NCBI RefSeq assembly: GCF_016907495.1
Contig: NZ_JAFBCC010000001.1
Span: 434,001-498,000, forward strand
Direction: 5' to 3'
From: Arthrobacter tumbae
Lineage (GTDB): Bacteria; Actinomycetota; Actinomycetes; Actinomycetales; Micrococcaceae
Length of the DNA stretch: 64,000 nucleotides
The notes under the pieces were generated by a model. It did no database searches and was not told where the DNA came from. It saw only the letters and a program-made list of their open reading frames with translations. Below are positions 50,135 to 58,900 of this stretch, one piece after another (within the stretch, counting starts at the first letter, position 1; every line of letters starts with the position of its first letter). Position numbers and translations under genes: made by a program.

Positions 50135-51316
50135 TCACAGGAAGTTCTCAGCCACCCCTAACCGGCGCAGCGCGCCTGCCCGCCAACCGCCGCCCGCCTG
50201 GTCTTCGCCTGAATTCCTCGCACCGGCGACGAGCGTCAGTGCGACGCCAGCCGCCCTCGCCCGAAGCGCTGTCGGATCAACGTACTCTTCGAAGGCCCGC
50301 TGGAACCGCGACTGCGCTGCGGGAACCTCGGTGTAGCGCTCATCTACGCAGGGCAGAACGGCAAGGTGCGCAAGGAAGCACGCCAGATCGTCCACCAGGT
50401 GGCCCGGGCCCACACCGTCGAGATCGAGAAGAGCGGTGATGCTTCCGCCTTCGACCAGAAGATTCCCCTCATAGAAATCGCCGTGGGTTGCAACCACCGG
50501 CCCCGCGGACGCGGTGCGGATGACCGATTCCACCCGCGAAGCAAGCACGCTGATCCGCTCCGATTCCGAAGGCAGGACGGCGGTGGCAGCGCTCGCGTAG
50601 CTCCGGACCCCTGCGGACCACGGCCGCCGTGCCGGCAGGCTGCACACGGTGCGGGGCAACCGTTTCAGCAGGTCGACCAGGACCTCCGGCTCAAGACCGG
50701 TTGCGCCGTCCGCCAAGAGCCGCTGCGCGAGTGGTGTTCCGGCGGACGGCCTCGTGACCAGCACATCCCTGCGCGGGGAATCCGCAGGCTGCGGGACAGG
50801 AATGCCCGCACCGAGCAGCAGCCGGTGCCGCTCGTGAAGCGCCGCGGCACGGTCATGCGGCAGCACCTTCAGGAAGCGGGTCTGGCCCGCACCTTCGGCT
50901 CGCAGCACTGCCCGCCTCATGGGCCGATAGCCCAGTGTGGTGAGCGTGGCTGTGGGGACGCCGAAAAGTGCAGGACCAACGGAGCGGGCATCGCACGCCC
51001 AGCCCAAATCAGGAAGCAGCGGATCGTTGGGATGGCTCCAGGCCAGGAGCGCCATGCCTGCCGGCCCGCGCAACCGCACCGAGCGGGGAAACGTACCGGC
51101 TACCGGGCGGGTGGTGACGCAGAGAAATCCGTTCAGTGGGCCGCCCGGCGTCTTACACCGGAGCGCGTAGATGCCGGTGACCCCGGCACCTGGCCGGTGA
51201 TGGATGCCCCGCAGGGACCACTGGTCGAGCGAACCGGTCAGCGCGGCTGCCGCTGCCTCGAGCGCCGGCCCGATGGCCCGTCCTTCCAGTAGCGCAAGCT
51301 CGTCCGCCTCCGTCAC
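50135..51316 (-). CDS. Aminoglycoside-phosphotransferase-like (APH fold) kinase
   Basis: A 393-residue protein. The C-terminal half has the APH/choline-kinase catalytic core: VATHGDFYEGNLLV (Brenner loop with catalytic Asp and metal-binding Asn) and ALLDLDGVGPGHLVDDLA (the DFD/DxD metal site). The N-terminal half is poorly conserved. Substrate unknown; proteins like this phosphorylate hydroxyls of antibiotics, sugars or metabolites. It is 213 bp from the response-regulator gene and 24 bp from the next membrane-protein gene on the same strand. Confidence 0.8.
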   Translation of the reverse strand: MTEADELALLEGRAIGPALEAAAAALTGSLDQWSLRGIHHRPGAGVTGIYALRCKTPGGPLNGFLCVTTRPVAGTFPRSVRLRGPAGMALLAWSHPNDPLLPDLGWACDARSVGPALFGVPTATLTTLGYRPMRRAVLRAEGAGQTRFLKVLPHDRAAALHERHRLLLGAGIPVPQPADSPRRDVLVTRPSAGTPLAQRLLADGATGLEPEVLVDLLKRLPRTVCSLPARRPWSAGVRSYASAATAVLPSESERISVLASRVESVIRTASAGPVVATHGDFYEGNLLVEGGSITALLDLDGVGPGHLVDDLACFLAHLAVLPCVDERYTEVPAAQSRFQRAFEEYVDPTALRARAAGVALTLVAGARNSGEDQAGGGWRAGALRRLGVAENFL

Positions 51317-51340
51317 CGGGCGCCCGCTTCCGGACGGGGA

Positions 51341-52279
51341 CTAGGCGCGGCGACGCTGCAGGATGTCGTCCAGGTTCATCTTGGGCGTGGCGGGTGCCTC
51401 GGCCTGGGGCGCGGCAGCGGTCTTGGGAGCGACGGCACCGTTCTTGATCGGAGTCTTGGCCTGGGGCTTCGGCGCCTCGGGCAGGTCCAGCGGAGCCGGG
51501 TCTTCGCGCTCCGCCTTCGGGGCCTCAATGTAGGTGGGCTTCGGTACCTGCACAGGCTGCCAGGGCGTCCCTGCGCCGGCGGGATTCTCCCCGGACTCTG
51601 CGGCGACGGCCAGCGCTGCGGCGCGCAGTTCAGCCGCGGTGAACTGGACAGGGGCATCAACCGCGGTGTCGGCGTCGTCGTTGTTTGTGTTCTTCTCCGC
51701 TGCGTTGCGGTTTCCCGGATCCTCGGCGTTGAACAGTGTGGTGGGCCGCTGCGCTGTGTGCCTTTCCGGTGTCGGTTCTGCTGCCGGCTCCTGGGAAGCA
51801 GCTGGAACCCGCCCAGCACTGCGACGGCGACCGCGCACGGCGAGCGTGCGAAGCACCACGACGCTCGCAATTGCCGTCAGGAGCGCCACCACCGGAAGAA
51901 CTGAAGAGACCAGCCCGATGACAGCCAGCACAGAGGTGATTAGCGCTGCGGAGAGCGCAACCGCACCGACAAGCGCAATCGAAAGCCTGCCCCAGTGAAT
52001 CCGGAGGCTCGGCCCCCGGCCGACTACCTTCGAAGACCCGGAGCCTGCGCGCCCGGTGGTCGCGGGTCCGGTTGTGGGCCGAGAATCGTCGGCGGCGGAC
52101 ATTGTCATGACGCTCCTTTGGAAACCGGCGTCCCCGTGTGCGGTGCCTGGAAATGCAATGGGTGCGAGGCCGGTAACGGGGAGTGGCTGCCGGCGCCGCA
52201 TCAGAAAAGGAGCTACCCAAATGAGCCAGAGCCCGACGATTGCCGCCAGTACGACTGAGCTGTTCAGAGAGAAGTCCAC
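51341..52279 (-). CDS. Membrane protein with Pro/Ala-rich tail (Rv0996/GlpR-like)
   Basis: A 312-residue protein. A first helix (SVVLAAIVGLWLIWVAPFLMRRRQ), a hydrophilic stretch, two helices (LSIALVGAVALSAALITSVLAVIGLV and VLPVVALLTAIASVVVLRTLAV), then a 130-residue Ala/Pro/Thr-rich tail ending MNLDDILQRRRA. Position next to rimJ and galU matches the Mycobacterium Rv0996 locus. Function unknown. GTG 52279 is 7 nt from TAACGT (leaderless). Confidence 0.7.
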   Translation of the reverse strand: MDFSLNSSVVLAAIVGLWLIWVAPFLMRRRQPLPVTGLAPIAFPGTAHGDAGFQRSVMTMSAADDSRPTTGPATTGRAGSGSSKVVGRGPSLRIHWGRLSIALVGAVALSAALITSVLAVIGLVSSVLPVVALLTAIASVVVLRTLAVRGRRRSAGRVPAASQEPAAEPTPERHTAQRPTTLFNAEDPGNRNAAEKNTNNDDADTAVDAPVQFTAAELRAAALAVAAESGENPAGAGTPWQPVQVPKPTYIEAPKAEREDPAPLDLPEAPKPQAKTPIKNGAVAPKTAAAPQAEAPATPKMNLDDILQRRRA

Positions 52280-52356
52280 TTACAAAACGTTAGGAGCAGT
52301 TGCCCCTTCGGTCTCTCATTCACCGCGGTGTGTCCGAGGGCAAATCAGGAACTTCG

Positions 52357-52980
52357 TCAAAGCCGCGGTGCTATTTCCTGCCACCTGCGCAAAAGGCCGC
52401 CAGGAACCTCGTCGGCAGTGAGCGCAAAGGAACGATGGTCGGCCCAGGAACCCGCGATGTGCAGGTAGGACCGGCGCATACCCTCATCCCTGAAACCCAG
52501 TTTGCGGACCACCCGGAGACTGGCTGCGTTTTCCGGCCGGATGTTGATCTCCATGCGGTGCAGACCGAGTTCCCAGAAGCAGTAGTCCGTCGCAAGAGCC
52601 ACTGCTGTCGGGGCGACTCCGCGGCCCGCCCGCTCCCTGTCCACCCAGTAGCCGAGTGTTGCGGTCAGGGCGGAACCCCAGACAATTCCGGACACCGTGA
52701 GCTGCCCTGCCATGGCTGGCCGGCTTCCCCCATCGGGCCGCTCGGCGATCACGAACGGCAGCGCACTGGCGGAGCGCACCTGCGAGTTCAGGGCCCGTAC
52801 CATCTCGTGGTAGGTGGGCAGGTATCCGCCCGGTGCCGGATTGGACGCTTCCCACGGCGAGAGCCAGTCGACATTGCGCTGACGCAGTTCCAGCCATTCG
52901 CGTTTGTCGCGGTGCCGGAGCGGACGTAGGACGAGATTGCCGGTTTCAAGGGTGACCGGCCAGGTGAACCGACCCCACAT
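52357..52980 (-). CDS. rimJ: RimJ/RimL-type GNAT N-acetyltransferase
   Basis: A 207-residue GNAT protein. LVLRPLRHRDKREWLELRQRN begins the fold, LGYWVDRERAGRGVAPTAVALA carries the acetyl-CoA loop (R-x-x-G-x-G/A), and INIRPENAASLRVVRKLGFRDEG is the RimJ/RimL signature. It acetylates a protein N-terminus or small amine. It starts 8 nt after the galU stop on the same strand, so galU-rimJ is one transcript, as in Mycobacterium. The substrate is not certain. Confidence 0.88.
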   Translation of the reverse strand: MWGRFTWPVTLETGNLVLRPLRHRDKREWLELRQRNVDWLSPWEASNPAPGGYLPTYHEMVRALNSQVRSASALPFVIAERPDGGSRPAMAGQLTVSGIVWGSALTATLGYWVDRERAGRGVAPTAVALATDYCFWELGLHRMEINIRPENAASLRVVRKLGFRDEGMRRSYLHIAGSWADHRSFALTADEVPGGLLRRWQEIAPRL

Positions 52981-52988
52981 GTCAGTTG

Positions 52989-53891
52989 TTAGCCGTCGAA
53001 GGAGCCAGTGAACTCCTGCAGCCACTTCCTCAGGTCAGGGCCAAGGTCCTCGCGTTCCGAGGACAGGGTGACCACTGCCTTGAGGTAGCTCAGCTTGTCC
53101 CCCGTGTCATACCGGCGGCCGCGGAAGACAACACCATAGACGCCGGATCCCTCTCCCTCCGCCGCTGCAAGGGTCTGTAGCGCGTCAGTCAGCTGAATCT
53201 CGCCACCACGCCCCGGCCCGGTCTCCTCCAGGACACCGAAGACCCGGGGATGCAGGACATAACGGCCGATGACGGCCAGGTTGGAGGGCGCCTCGTCTGC
53301 AGCCGGCTTCTCAACCAGCTCGTTGACGCGGACGTATTCCTCACCGTCGAGCGCAGAGATGTCAGCGCAGCCGTAAGCGCTGATCTGGTCAGGATCAACC
53401 TCGATCAGAGCGATCACTGAACCGCCGGTTCTGGCCTGGACATCAATCATGGTTTCAAGCAGTTCATCGCGCTCATCGATCAGGTCATCGCCGAGCAGCA
53501 CGGCGAAGGGCTCGTTCCCGACATGGAGCTTGGCCCGCAGCACCGCATGCCCGAGGCCCTTGGGATCCCCCTGGCGCAGATAGTGGATGTCGCCGAGCTC
53601 CGAGGCACGGCGCACACTGGCGAGCTTCTCGAAATCGCCCTTTGCTTCGAGGGTCTGCTCGATGAACGGCACCCGGTCGAAGTGGTCCTCAAGCGACCTC
53701 TTGTTGCGCCCGGTGATCATGAGGATGTCATTGATACCGGCGCCGACCGCTTCCTCGACCACGTACTGAATGGCGGGTCGGTCCACAACCGGCAGCATTT
53801 CCTTGGGCATCGCCTTGGTGGCCGGCAGGAACCTGGTACCCAGCCCAGCTGCAGGAATGACGGCCTTGTTCACTCTTGGTCGCTCAGTCAT
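52989..53891 (-). CDS. galU: UTP-glucose-1-phosphate uridylyltransferase
   Basis: Makes UDP-glucose from UTP and glucose-1-phosphate for cell-envelope and galactose metabolism, the substrate side of GalE at 3.9 kb. It is 300 residues. VIPAAGLGTRFLPATKAMPKEMLPVVDRPA binds the nucleotide, LGDDLID is the metal site, and NELVEKP and GEIQLTDAL are conserved. The ATG is 6 nt from TAGTGT (leaderless). Confidence 0.95.
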   Translation of the reverse strand: MTERPRVNKAVIPAAGLGTRFLPATKAMPKEMLPVVDRPAIQYVVEEAVGAGINDILMITGRNKRSLEDHFDRVPFIEQTLEAKGDFEKLASVRRASELGDIHYLRQGDPKGLGHAVLRAKLHVGNEPFAVLLGDDLIDERDELLETMIDVQARTGGSVIALIEVDPDQISAYGCADISALDGEEYVRVNELVEKPAADEAPSNLAVIGRYVLHPRVFGVLEETGPGRGGEIQLTDALQTLAAAEGEGSGVYGVVFRGRRYDTGDKLSYLKAVVTLSSEREDLGPDLRKWLQEFTGSFDG

Positions 53892-53897
53892 GCCACA

Positions 53898-53957
53898 ACA
53901 CTACAGAATTGGCCGCTCCTTCGATGCACGTGCTGCGTCCGGCACCCGCTGTACAGT
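53898..53957. promoter_or_regulatory. Divergent leaderless promoters of galU and 5-FCL
   Basis: TAGTGT (complement of 53898-53903) lies 6 nt from the galU ATG, and TACAGT (53952-53957) 6 nt from the ATG at 53964. Both genes thus appear to start transcription on their start codon. Confidence 0.5.
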
Positions 53958-53963
53958 GCCAGC

Positions 53964-54635
53964 ATGGACTCATCTGCTTACGGGGCGACGTCATCTCCGC
54001 GCCCGACGCCGTCCTCCCAGGTCAAGGAGGAGCTGCGCCGCACTCTGCGCGGGCGGCGTCTCCGGGTGTCACACCCGGAGCAGGAAACAGCGGCGACCGC
54101 GCTGGCCAAGCACGTGCTCACGTGGCTGGAGGCTGGCGACGTTCGGGGCACCGGGTACATCGCGTCGTACCTGTCAGCTACTCCGGAGCCCGGCACCGGG
54201 ATGCTGTTGCCTGCCCTCGTTGAGGCGGGCTACGACGTCGTCGTTCCCGTGTGTGAACCGCAGTATCAGTTGAGCTGGGTGCACTGGGAAGCCGGTATCG
54301 AGCTTGCCAGGAGCCCGCGCGCACCCCTGTGGGAGCCAGTGGGCGAGCGCCGGCATTTCACGGCTCTGATGCCGCTGCGCCTGGTGCTTGTGCCCGGACT
54401 GGGCATGGATGAACTGGGAAACAGGATTGGCCAGGGCGGCGGGTACTACGACCGGTTCCTCGCGCAACTGGTACTGGAACAGCCGGATGCCACCCGGCTG
54501 GGCTATCTGTACGACGAGGAAGTACTACCTGCCGGCAGTGTCGAAGCGACGCCGCTCGACATGCCCCTCCACGGCGCTTTCACGCCCTCCGGCCTCTACC
54601 AGGCCGCCCGGCGTCATTCCTCACCAGCCGGCTAA
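53964..54635 (+). CDS. 5-formyltetrahydrofolate cyclo-ligase
   Basis: Converts 5-formyl-THF to 5,10-methenyl-THF with ATP. It is 223 residues. VKEELRRTLRGRRLRVS at the N-terminus carries the basic folate/ATP-binding segment, and RIGQGGGYYDRFL is the diagnostic loop. The long open frame to 53523 is antisense to galU. ATG 53964 is 6 nt from TACAGT (leaderless). Its galU neighbourhood is the same in Mycobacterium. It precedes fmdB. Confidence 0.92.
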   Translation: MDSSAYGATSSPRPTPSSQVKEELRRTLRGRRLRVSHPEQETAATALAKHVLTWLEAGDVRGTGYIASYLSATPEPGTGMLLPALVEAGYDVVVPVCEPQYQLSWVHWEAGIELARSPRAPLWEPVGERRHFTALMPLRLVLVPGLGMDELGNRIGQGGGYYDRFLAQLVLEQPDATRLGYLYDEEVLPAGSVEATPLDMPLHGAFTPSGLYQAARRHSSPAG

Positions 54636-54734
54636 ACAGTGTAGAATTGGCACTCGGGCGGGTCGAGTGCCAAAGTTCTGGCTCACCAGCGCAGCCGGAC
54701 CGTCCCCGAACAACTTTCTCCAGGAGGATTGTCC

Positions 54735-55082
54735 ATGCCTACATACGCTTACGCTTGCAGGGACTGCGGCCATGCCTTCGACGTGCAGCAGTCCTTTTCG
54801 GATGACTCCCTGACCGTCTGCCCCGAGTGCGAAGGTAGGCTGCGCAAGAAGTTCAACAGCGTGGGTGTTGTCTTCAAGGGCTCGGGGTTCTACCGCACGG
54901 ACTCCCGCGCCAGCTCCTCATCAGTCGAGACGGGCAACAGCCCGGCAGCCAAGCCGGCTGGAACTTCGTCGGGTTCCGAGGGCAAGGCCCCTTCGACCCC
55001 AGCGAAATCATCCGGTACTTCATCGTCGTCGTCATCGTCGGCGAAGGGATCCGCGACGGCTGCCACGGCGGCTTCGGCGTAA
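54735..55082 (+). CDS. FmdB-family zinc-ribbon protein
   Basis: A 115-residue protein. The N-terminal zinc ribbon has cysteines 8, 11, 29 and 32 (YACRDCGHAF; VCPECEG) and ends LRKKFNSVGVVFKGSGFYRTD, the FmdB family signature. The rest is a Ser/Ala/Thr-rich tail. It may be regulatory; its function is unclear. AGGAGG lies 7 nt before ATG 54735. It is followed by a clear terminator. Confidence 0.92.
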   Translation: MPTYAYACRDCGHAFDVQQSFSDDSLTVCPECEGRLRKKFNSVGVVFKGSGFYRTDSRASSSSVETGNSPAAKPAGTSSGSEGKAPSTPAKSSGTSSSSSSSAKGSATAATAASA

Positions 55083-55135
55083 CTCGGATCGCGCTGCGAG
55101 TACTTCCCGCGTCGGGAGTTCCGGTTGTCCTGCAC

Positions 55136-55160
55136 AACCGCTACTCCTGGGGCGGTTTTT
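55136..55160 (+). terminator. Rho-independent terminator after fmdB
   Basis: AACCGC (55136-55141) pairs with GCGGTT (55152-55157), 10-nt loop, ending in a run of five T (55156-55160). It lies 54 bp after the stop. Confidence 0.75.
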
Positions 55161-55215
55161 CCACATAGGGGCTCTTTCCCCACCGCCTGAACGGCCGCCT
55201 GCCTAACGTTTGTCC

Positions 55216-55896
55216 ATGAGTAAATCCGCCAGCGCACCCACTCGGACGCGGAACCGGCTCCGCGCCTTCACCTTCCGGAAACGGCGCCTGCTGGCTGCCG
55301 GCATTCTCTGCGCCGCAGCGGGCGTCGCTGTTGAAGTACTCCTACCCCCGGATCCGGCCACCGTGCAGGTGGTTGCTGCGTCAGCGGATCTCCCCGTGGG
55401 CACCGTGCTCACCGCGGAACAGCTCGCCGTTGTCCAGCTTCCCGAGGCTGCCGTCCCGGAACATTCGTTCAAATCCCCGGACCTGGTCGCCGGACAGCAA
55501 CTGGCGACACCTGTTTACGCGGGCGACATACTTGCCCAGAACTTTCTGGTCGGAGCGGGCCTTCTTGTCGGCAGCCCCGAGGGCACCGTGGCCGTCCCCC
55601 TCCGGCCGGCAGACGCATCAACCGTGCAGCTGTTGGCGGCCGGGCAGCGGGTCGATGTGGTGCTCAGTACGGGCAATGGCTTTGAAACGTCGGCGAAGAA
55701 CACCGTCCTGGCGCGTGGGCTGCCGGTACTGTGGACGTCCGACGAGTCAGGAGCAGGGCCGTTCGCGGCGCCGTCGGGAAACGAAGACGGGCTCGTGGTG
55801 GTCGCCGCGAATCCTGATGAGGCTGCGGCGCTGGCCGGTGCGTCCAGCACCGGCCAGGTTCACCTGGTTCTTACGGCGGCGAGCAGCGGCCCGTGA
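55216..55896 (+). CDS. SAF-domain protein (CpaB/RcpC-like)
   Basis: A 226-residue protein with a basic N-terminus, one membrane segment (RLLAAGILCAAAGVAVEVLLP) and a SAF domain (VQVVAASADLPVGTVLTAEQL, KSPDLVAGQQLATPVYAGDILA), then a second beta-rich part (GTVAVPLRPADASTVQLLAAGQRVDVVLS). It resembles CpaB/RcpC of Flp-type pili, but no other pilus gene is in the window. ATG 55216 is 6 nt from TAACGT (leaderless). Confidence 0.8.
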   Translation: MSKSASAPTRTRNRLRAFTFRKRRLLAAGILCAAAGVAVEVLLPPDPATVQVVAASADLPVGTVLTAEQLAVVQLPEAAVPEHSFKSPDLVAGQQLATPVYAGDILAQNFLVGAGLLVGSPEGTVAVPLRPADASTVQLLAAGQRVDVVLSTGNGFETSAKNTVLARGLPVLWTSDESGAGPFAAPSGNEDGLVVVAANPDEAAALAGASSTGQVHLVLTAASSGP

Positions 55897-55961
55897 GTGA
55901 ATTCCAGGACGGCTACCGCCGGGTGAATAGTCGCCGCGGTCCGAGCCCCGCGAGCAGGCCG

Positions 55962-58900
55962 CTAACTCCAGTGCGGAGGTTTCTGCTCCTTCAGCCACTC
56001 GTCATGGTTGCCGTCGTCGTCATTCCACGAGCGTGGATCATCCTCACCGGCGCGCTGCGGGATAACGTCTCCGTGCGGTGCGGTACTCGTTGTTGCCTCG
56101 GAACTCGGCTGGGCTGAGGGCGACGCGCCGGTGGCTGGCTGCGCGGTCCCGGAAGCGTTGGCGGGCTCGTCCTTGGCCGCGTGTTCAGCCTTGCGGACCG
56201 CTGCGTCACCGACAGCTGCGTCGCTATTGTCCTTGGACGGGTTGCTGTCGGCTCCGGTCCCCGTGGCCTCTCCGATTTCCATTGACTCCCCGTTTGCTGG
56301 CGGTGGCTCCTGTGCTGACCGGCGTGGGCGCTGACGGGCAGCCTGCTCCAGACCAAGATATCCCGAGACACGGTCCGCGCAGCCTTCCGGGTCAGTGAAC
56401 ACCTCGATGGTCCACAGCGGCAGGTAGCGCCAGCCCATCCGCTCGAGAAGCTGCGGCCGGAGCCGGCTTCTTTCCCTCACCGTCATGCCCCGGTAGCGGT
56501 CGGAGCCATCGGACTCGATGGCAACGGGTGGAACGAAAGGCGCAGCAGAATCGTCGCTGGTTGCAGCATCCGCACCGGGTGCTGCAACGATGTCCAGGAC
56601 CCCTCCGTGATTGCTGCGGACGGAGGCGCCGCGGTGACGCAACCGTTCCACCAGGTCCGCAACCAGCGGGTCTTCATTGGCTGCTTCCACCGGGACTGCG
56701 CGGCCCTGCTCCCGGTCCTCACTGAGTTCCCGACGCAGGAGTTCGTAGAAGTCGAGTGCGCCGTGTCCCAACCGTTCAGGATCCAGATCCTCGGGGCGGA
56801 AGCATGTGAGAACGTGCAACCGGTAGCGGGCACGGGTCATCGCGGCGACGAACTTGCCGCGGCCGCCCGGCGCCGAGAGCGGCCCGAAATTGTGCAGCGC
56901 ACGCCCGTGCGGCGTCCGGCCGAAGCCCAGCGAGAAGATGACGGCGTCCCGGGTGAGGCCGGCTGCCCGATCAATCGGGACAACACGGAAGGACTCATTG
57001 CCGGGTAGGAAGAAGTCAGTTGCCCAGGGAGCGTCAGCCATGGAAAGCCGGACAGCCTCGCCAACCCGCTGGGCGTGCCGTGCGCTTGCAGTGACCACCG
57101 CGAGGGAATAGCTCGGCCGCTTACGTATGTGTTCGAAGACCAGGTCCACAACCCGGGTCACTTCGGCTGCAACGCTTTCCACGCCGTCGTGATCCGAGCT
57201 CGGCATGCCGGTTCCGTCAGGAAGGTACTCGACGGTGAACGCGCGTTCCATCGCGGTGACTTCAGCGGCAGAGGGCAGGCGGGTCAGCTCATTGTCGTAG
57301 AAACGTTCGCTGAGGAAAGTCGCCAGATCCTTGTCCACGCCCCGGTAGACGTCCCGGAGCGTCAGTGACGGGAGAACTGCCGCCAGCGCCCGGTAAGCGC
57401 TCGGAAGGTGCTCAGTCGTGTTACGGCGCTCGTCCTCGACCGACACCGTGAAGCTGCGCGGACCGCCGAGGCGATCATCGCCGAAGGCGATGACCTGACG
57501 CGAGCGCGCCAGAGCGGGAACCACCGACTGCAGGGAGATCGATTCGGCGTCAAGCACGATGACGGCGTCGAATGTCTTGCCCTGCGGCAAGACCAACGGC
57601 AAAACCAGCGGGCTGGCCGCCCAGACCGGCATCAGCGCGGTGACAAGTTCGTCCGCCTGGCCGCTGAGGGCATCCAGCCCGGGTTCGCTCTCCCGCAGCA
57701 GGGCGCGGAGCTGATCGGCTTCGGCAGGCATGGTTTCCAGAGCCGCCCGCCACCGCTCGGCGAGGGCCCACCGGATCCGGCCGGCGCCGGAGGCGACATG
57801 CGCGTTGTCTGCTAGCCGGTACTCGGCTTCGAGCGTGCGGAGGCTGGCCCCGTCGGACATGGCCAGGTAGTCATCTCCGCTGATCATCGCCTCGAGAGCT
57901 GACTGCCACCAGGCCAGCTCAAGTTCCGCCCCTACCTGGCGGGGACCGACTTCACGCGCTGCAAGGTCATCGAGCAGCTCACCCAGGCCGTTGTCCCGCA
58001 TCTCATCGAGTAGCAGGGTGCGCTCAGGAAGCGTCGCGAGGCTCTGCCTGTCACGGGCGAGGTCGGAGAGGCGGGTTGCCAGCTCGCCCAGCGGCATCGC
58101 GGAAAGCTGCGGTTCGCCGGCGGTTCCGGCCAGGGTGGCTGTGAGTTCATGAAGTTTGGAATCGATGGCCCGGTAGAAGCTGTTGATCTCCGCCAGTCCG
58201 GTCGGCACTGCGGGGTGTCGTTCCGTGGTCGCGTACTTCGTCCACAGTGTGCGCTGTTCCTGCACCTCCACGAGGGACTGGTGCAGGTCTGCAATATGAA
58301 CGCCGGGGCGAACGTACTCCTTGGCGACCCGGCGCAGGCGCGACCGCGTCATTGAACTCATCTCGATGGTCCGCTCCCGCCGCCAGGACGAGGACGCCGT
58401 CGCCGAGATGAGGTCGGTGACCGGCCGGTCGAAGATGTCAGGCGTGAACTTGTCGAGGCTGGCGCGCACGGCAACCAGCAGATCAAGCTGCCCGCCCCAC
58501 TCCTCGAACGTGGTTCCCAGTTCAATGTGCGAGTGCGCCGCAACCGCCCCAACCTTCTCACGCAGCAGCGGAATATCCCGGGCCAGGTCCACCGCGAGGC
58601 TATGGGCGTGCTCGGTTTCCTTGCGGTTGCGCAGCTTCGCCCCGTACCAGGGGCTCTGGGTTGCCTCCTTGCTGAAGCCGCCCAACTCGGCGGCACGGCG
58701 GAGCCGCGTGGTCAGTTCCGTGCGGTTCGGAATGCTGTCCATGACGCTGCGCTTCAACCGCACGGTGGTGGCCGGCGCAGGGTTCAGTGATGTCAGTTCG
58801 GCGAGGGACTGCATCGCCTGGTAGGGCGAGCACCCCCAGCGCGAACGGACGTTGTGCAGCGAGCGGACGTGGTCGAGCAGTTTGTGCCGGTGGGAAACGA

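Noticed and set aside
51700..52280. Possible transposase or phage remnant suggested by repetitive Ala/Pro coding sequence
   Set aside because: The sequence is the Ala/Pro-rich tail of one membrane-protein gene with a continuous frame and no inverted repeats.
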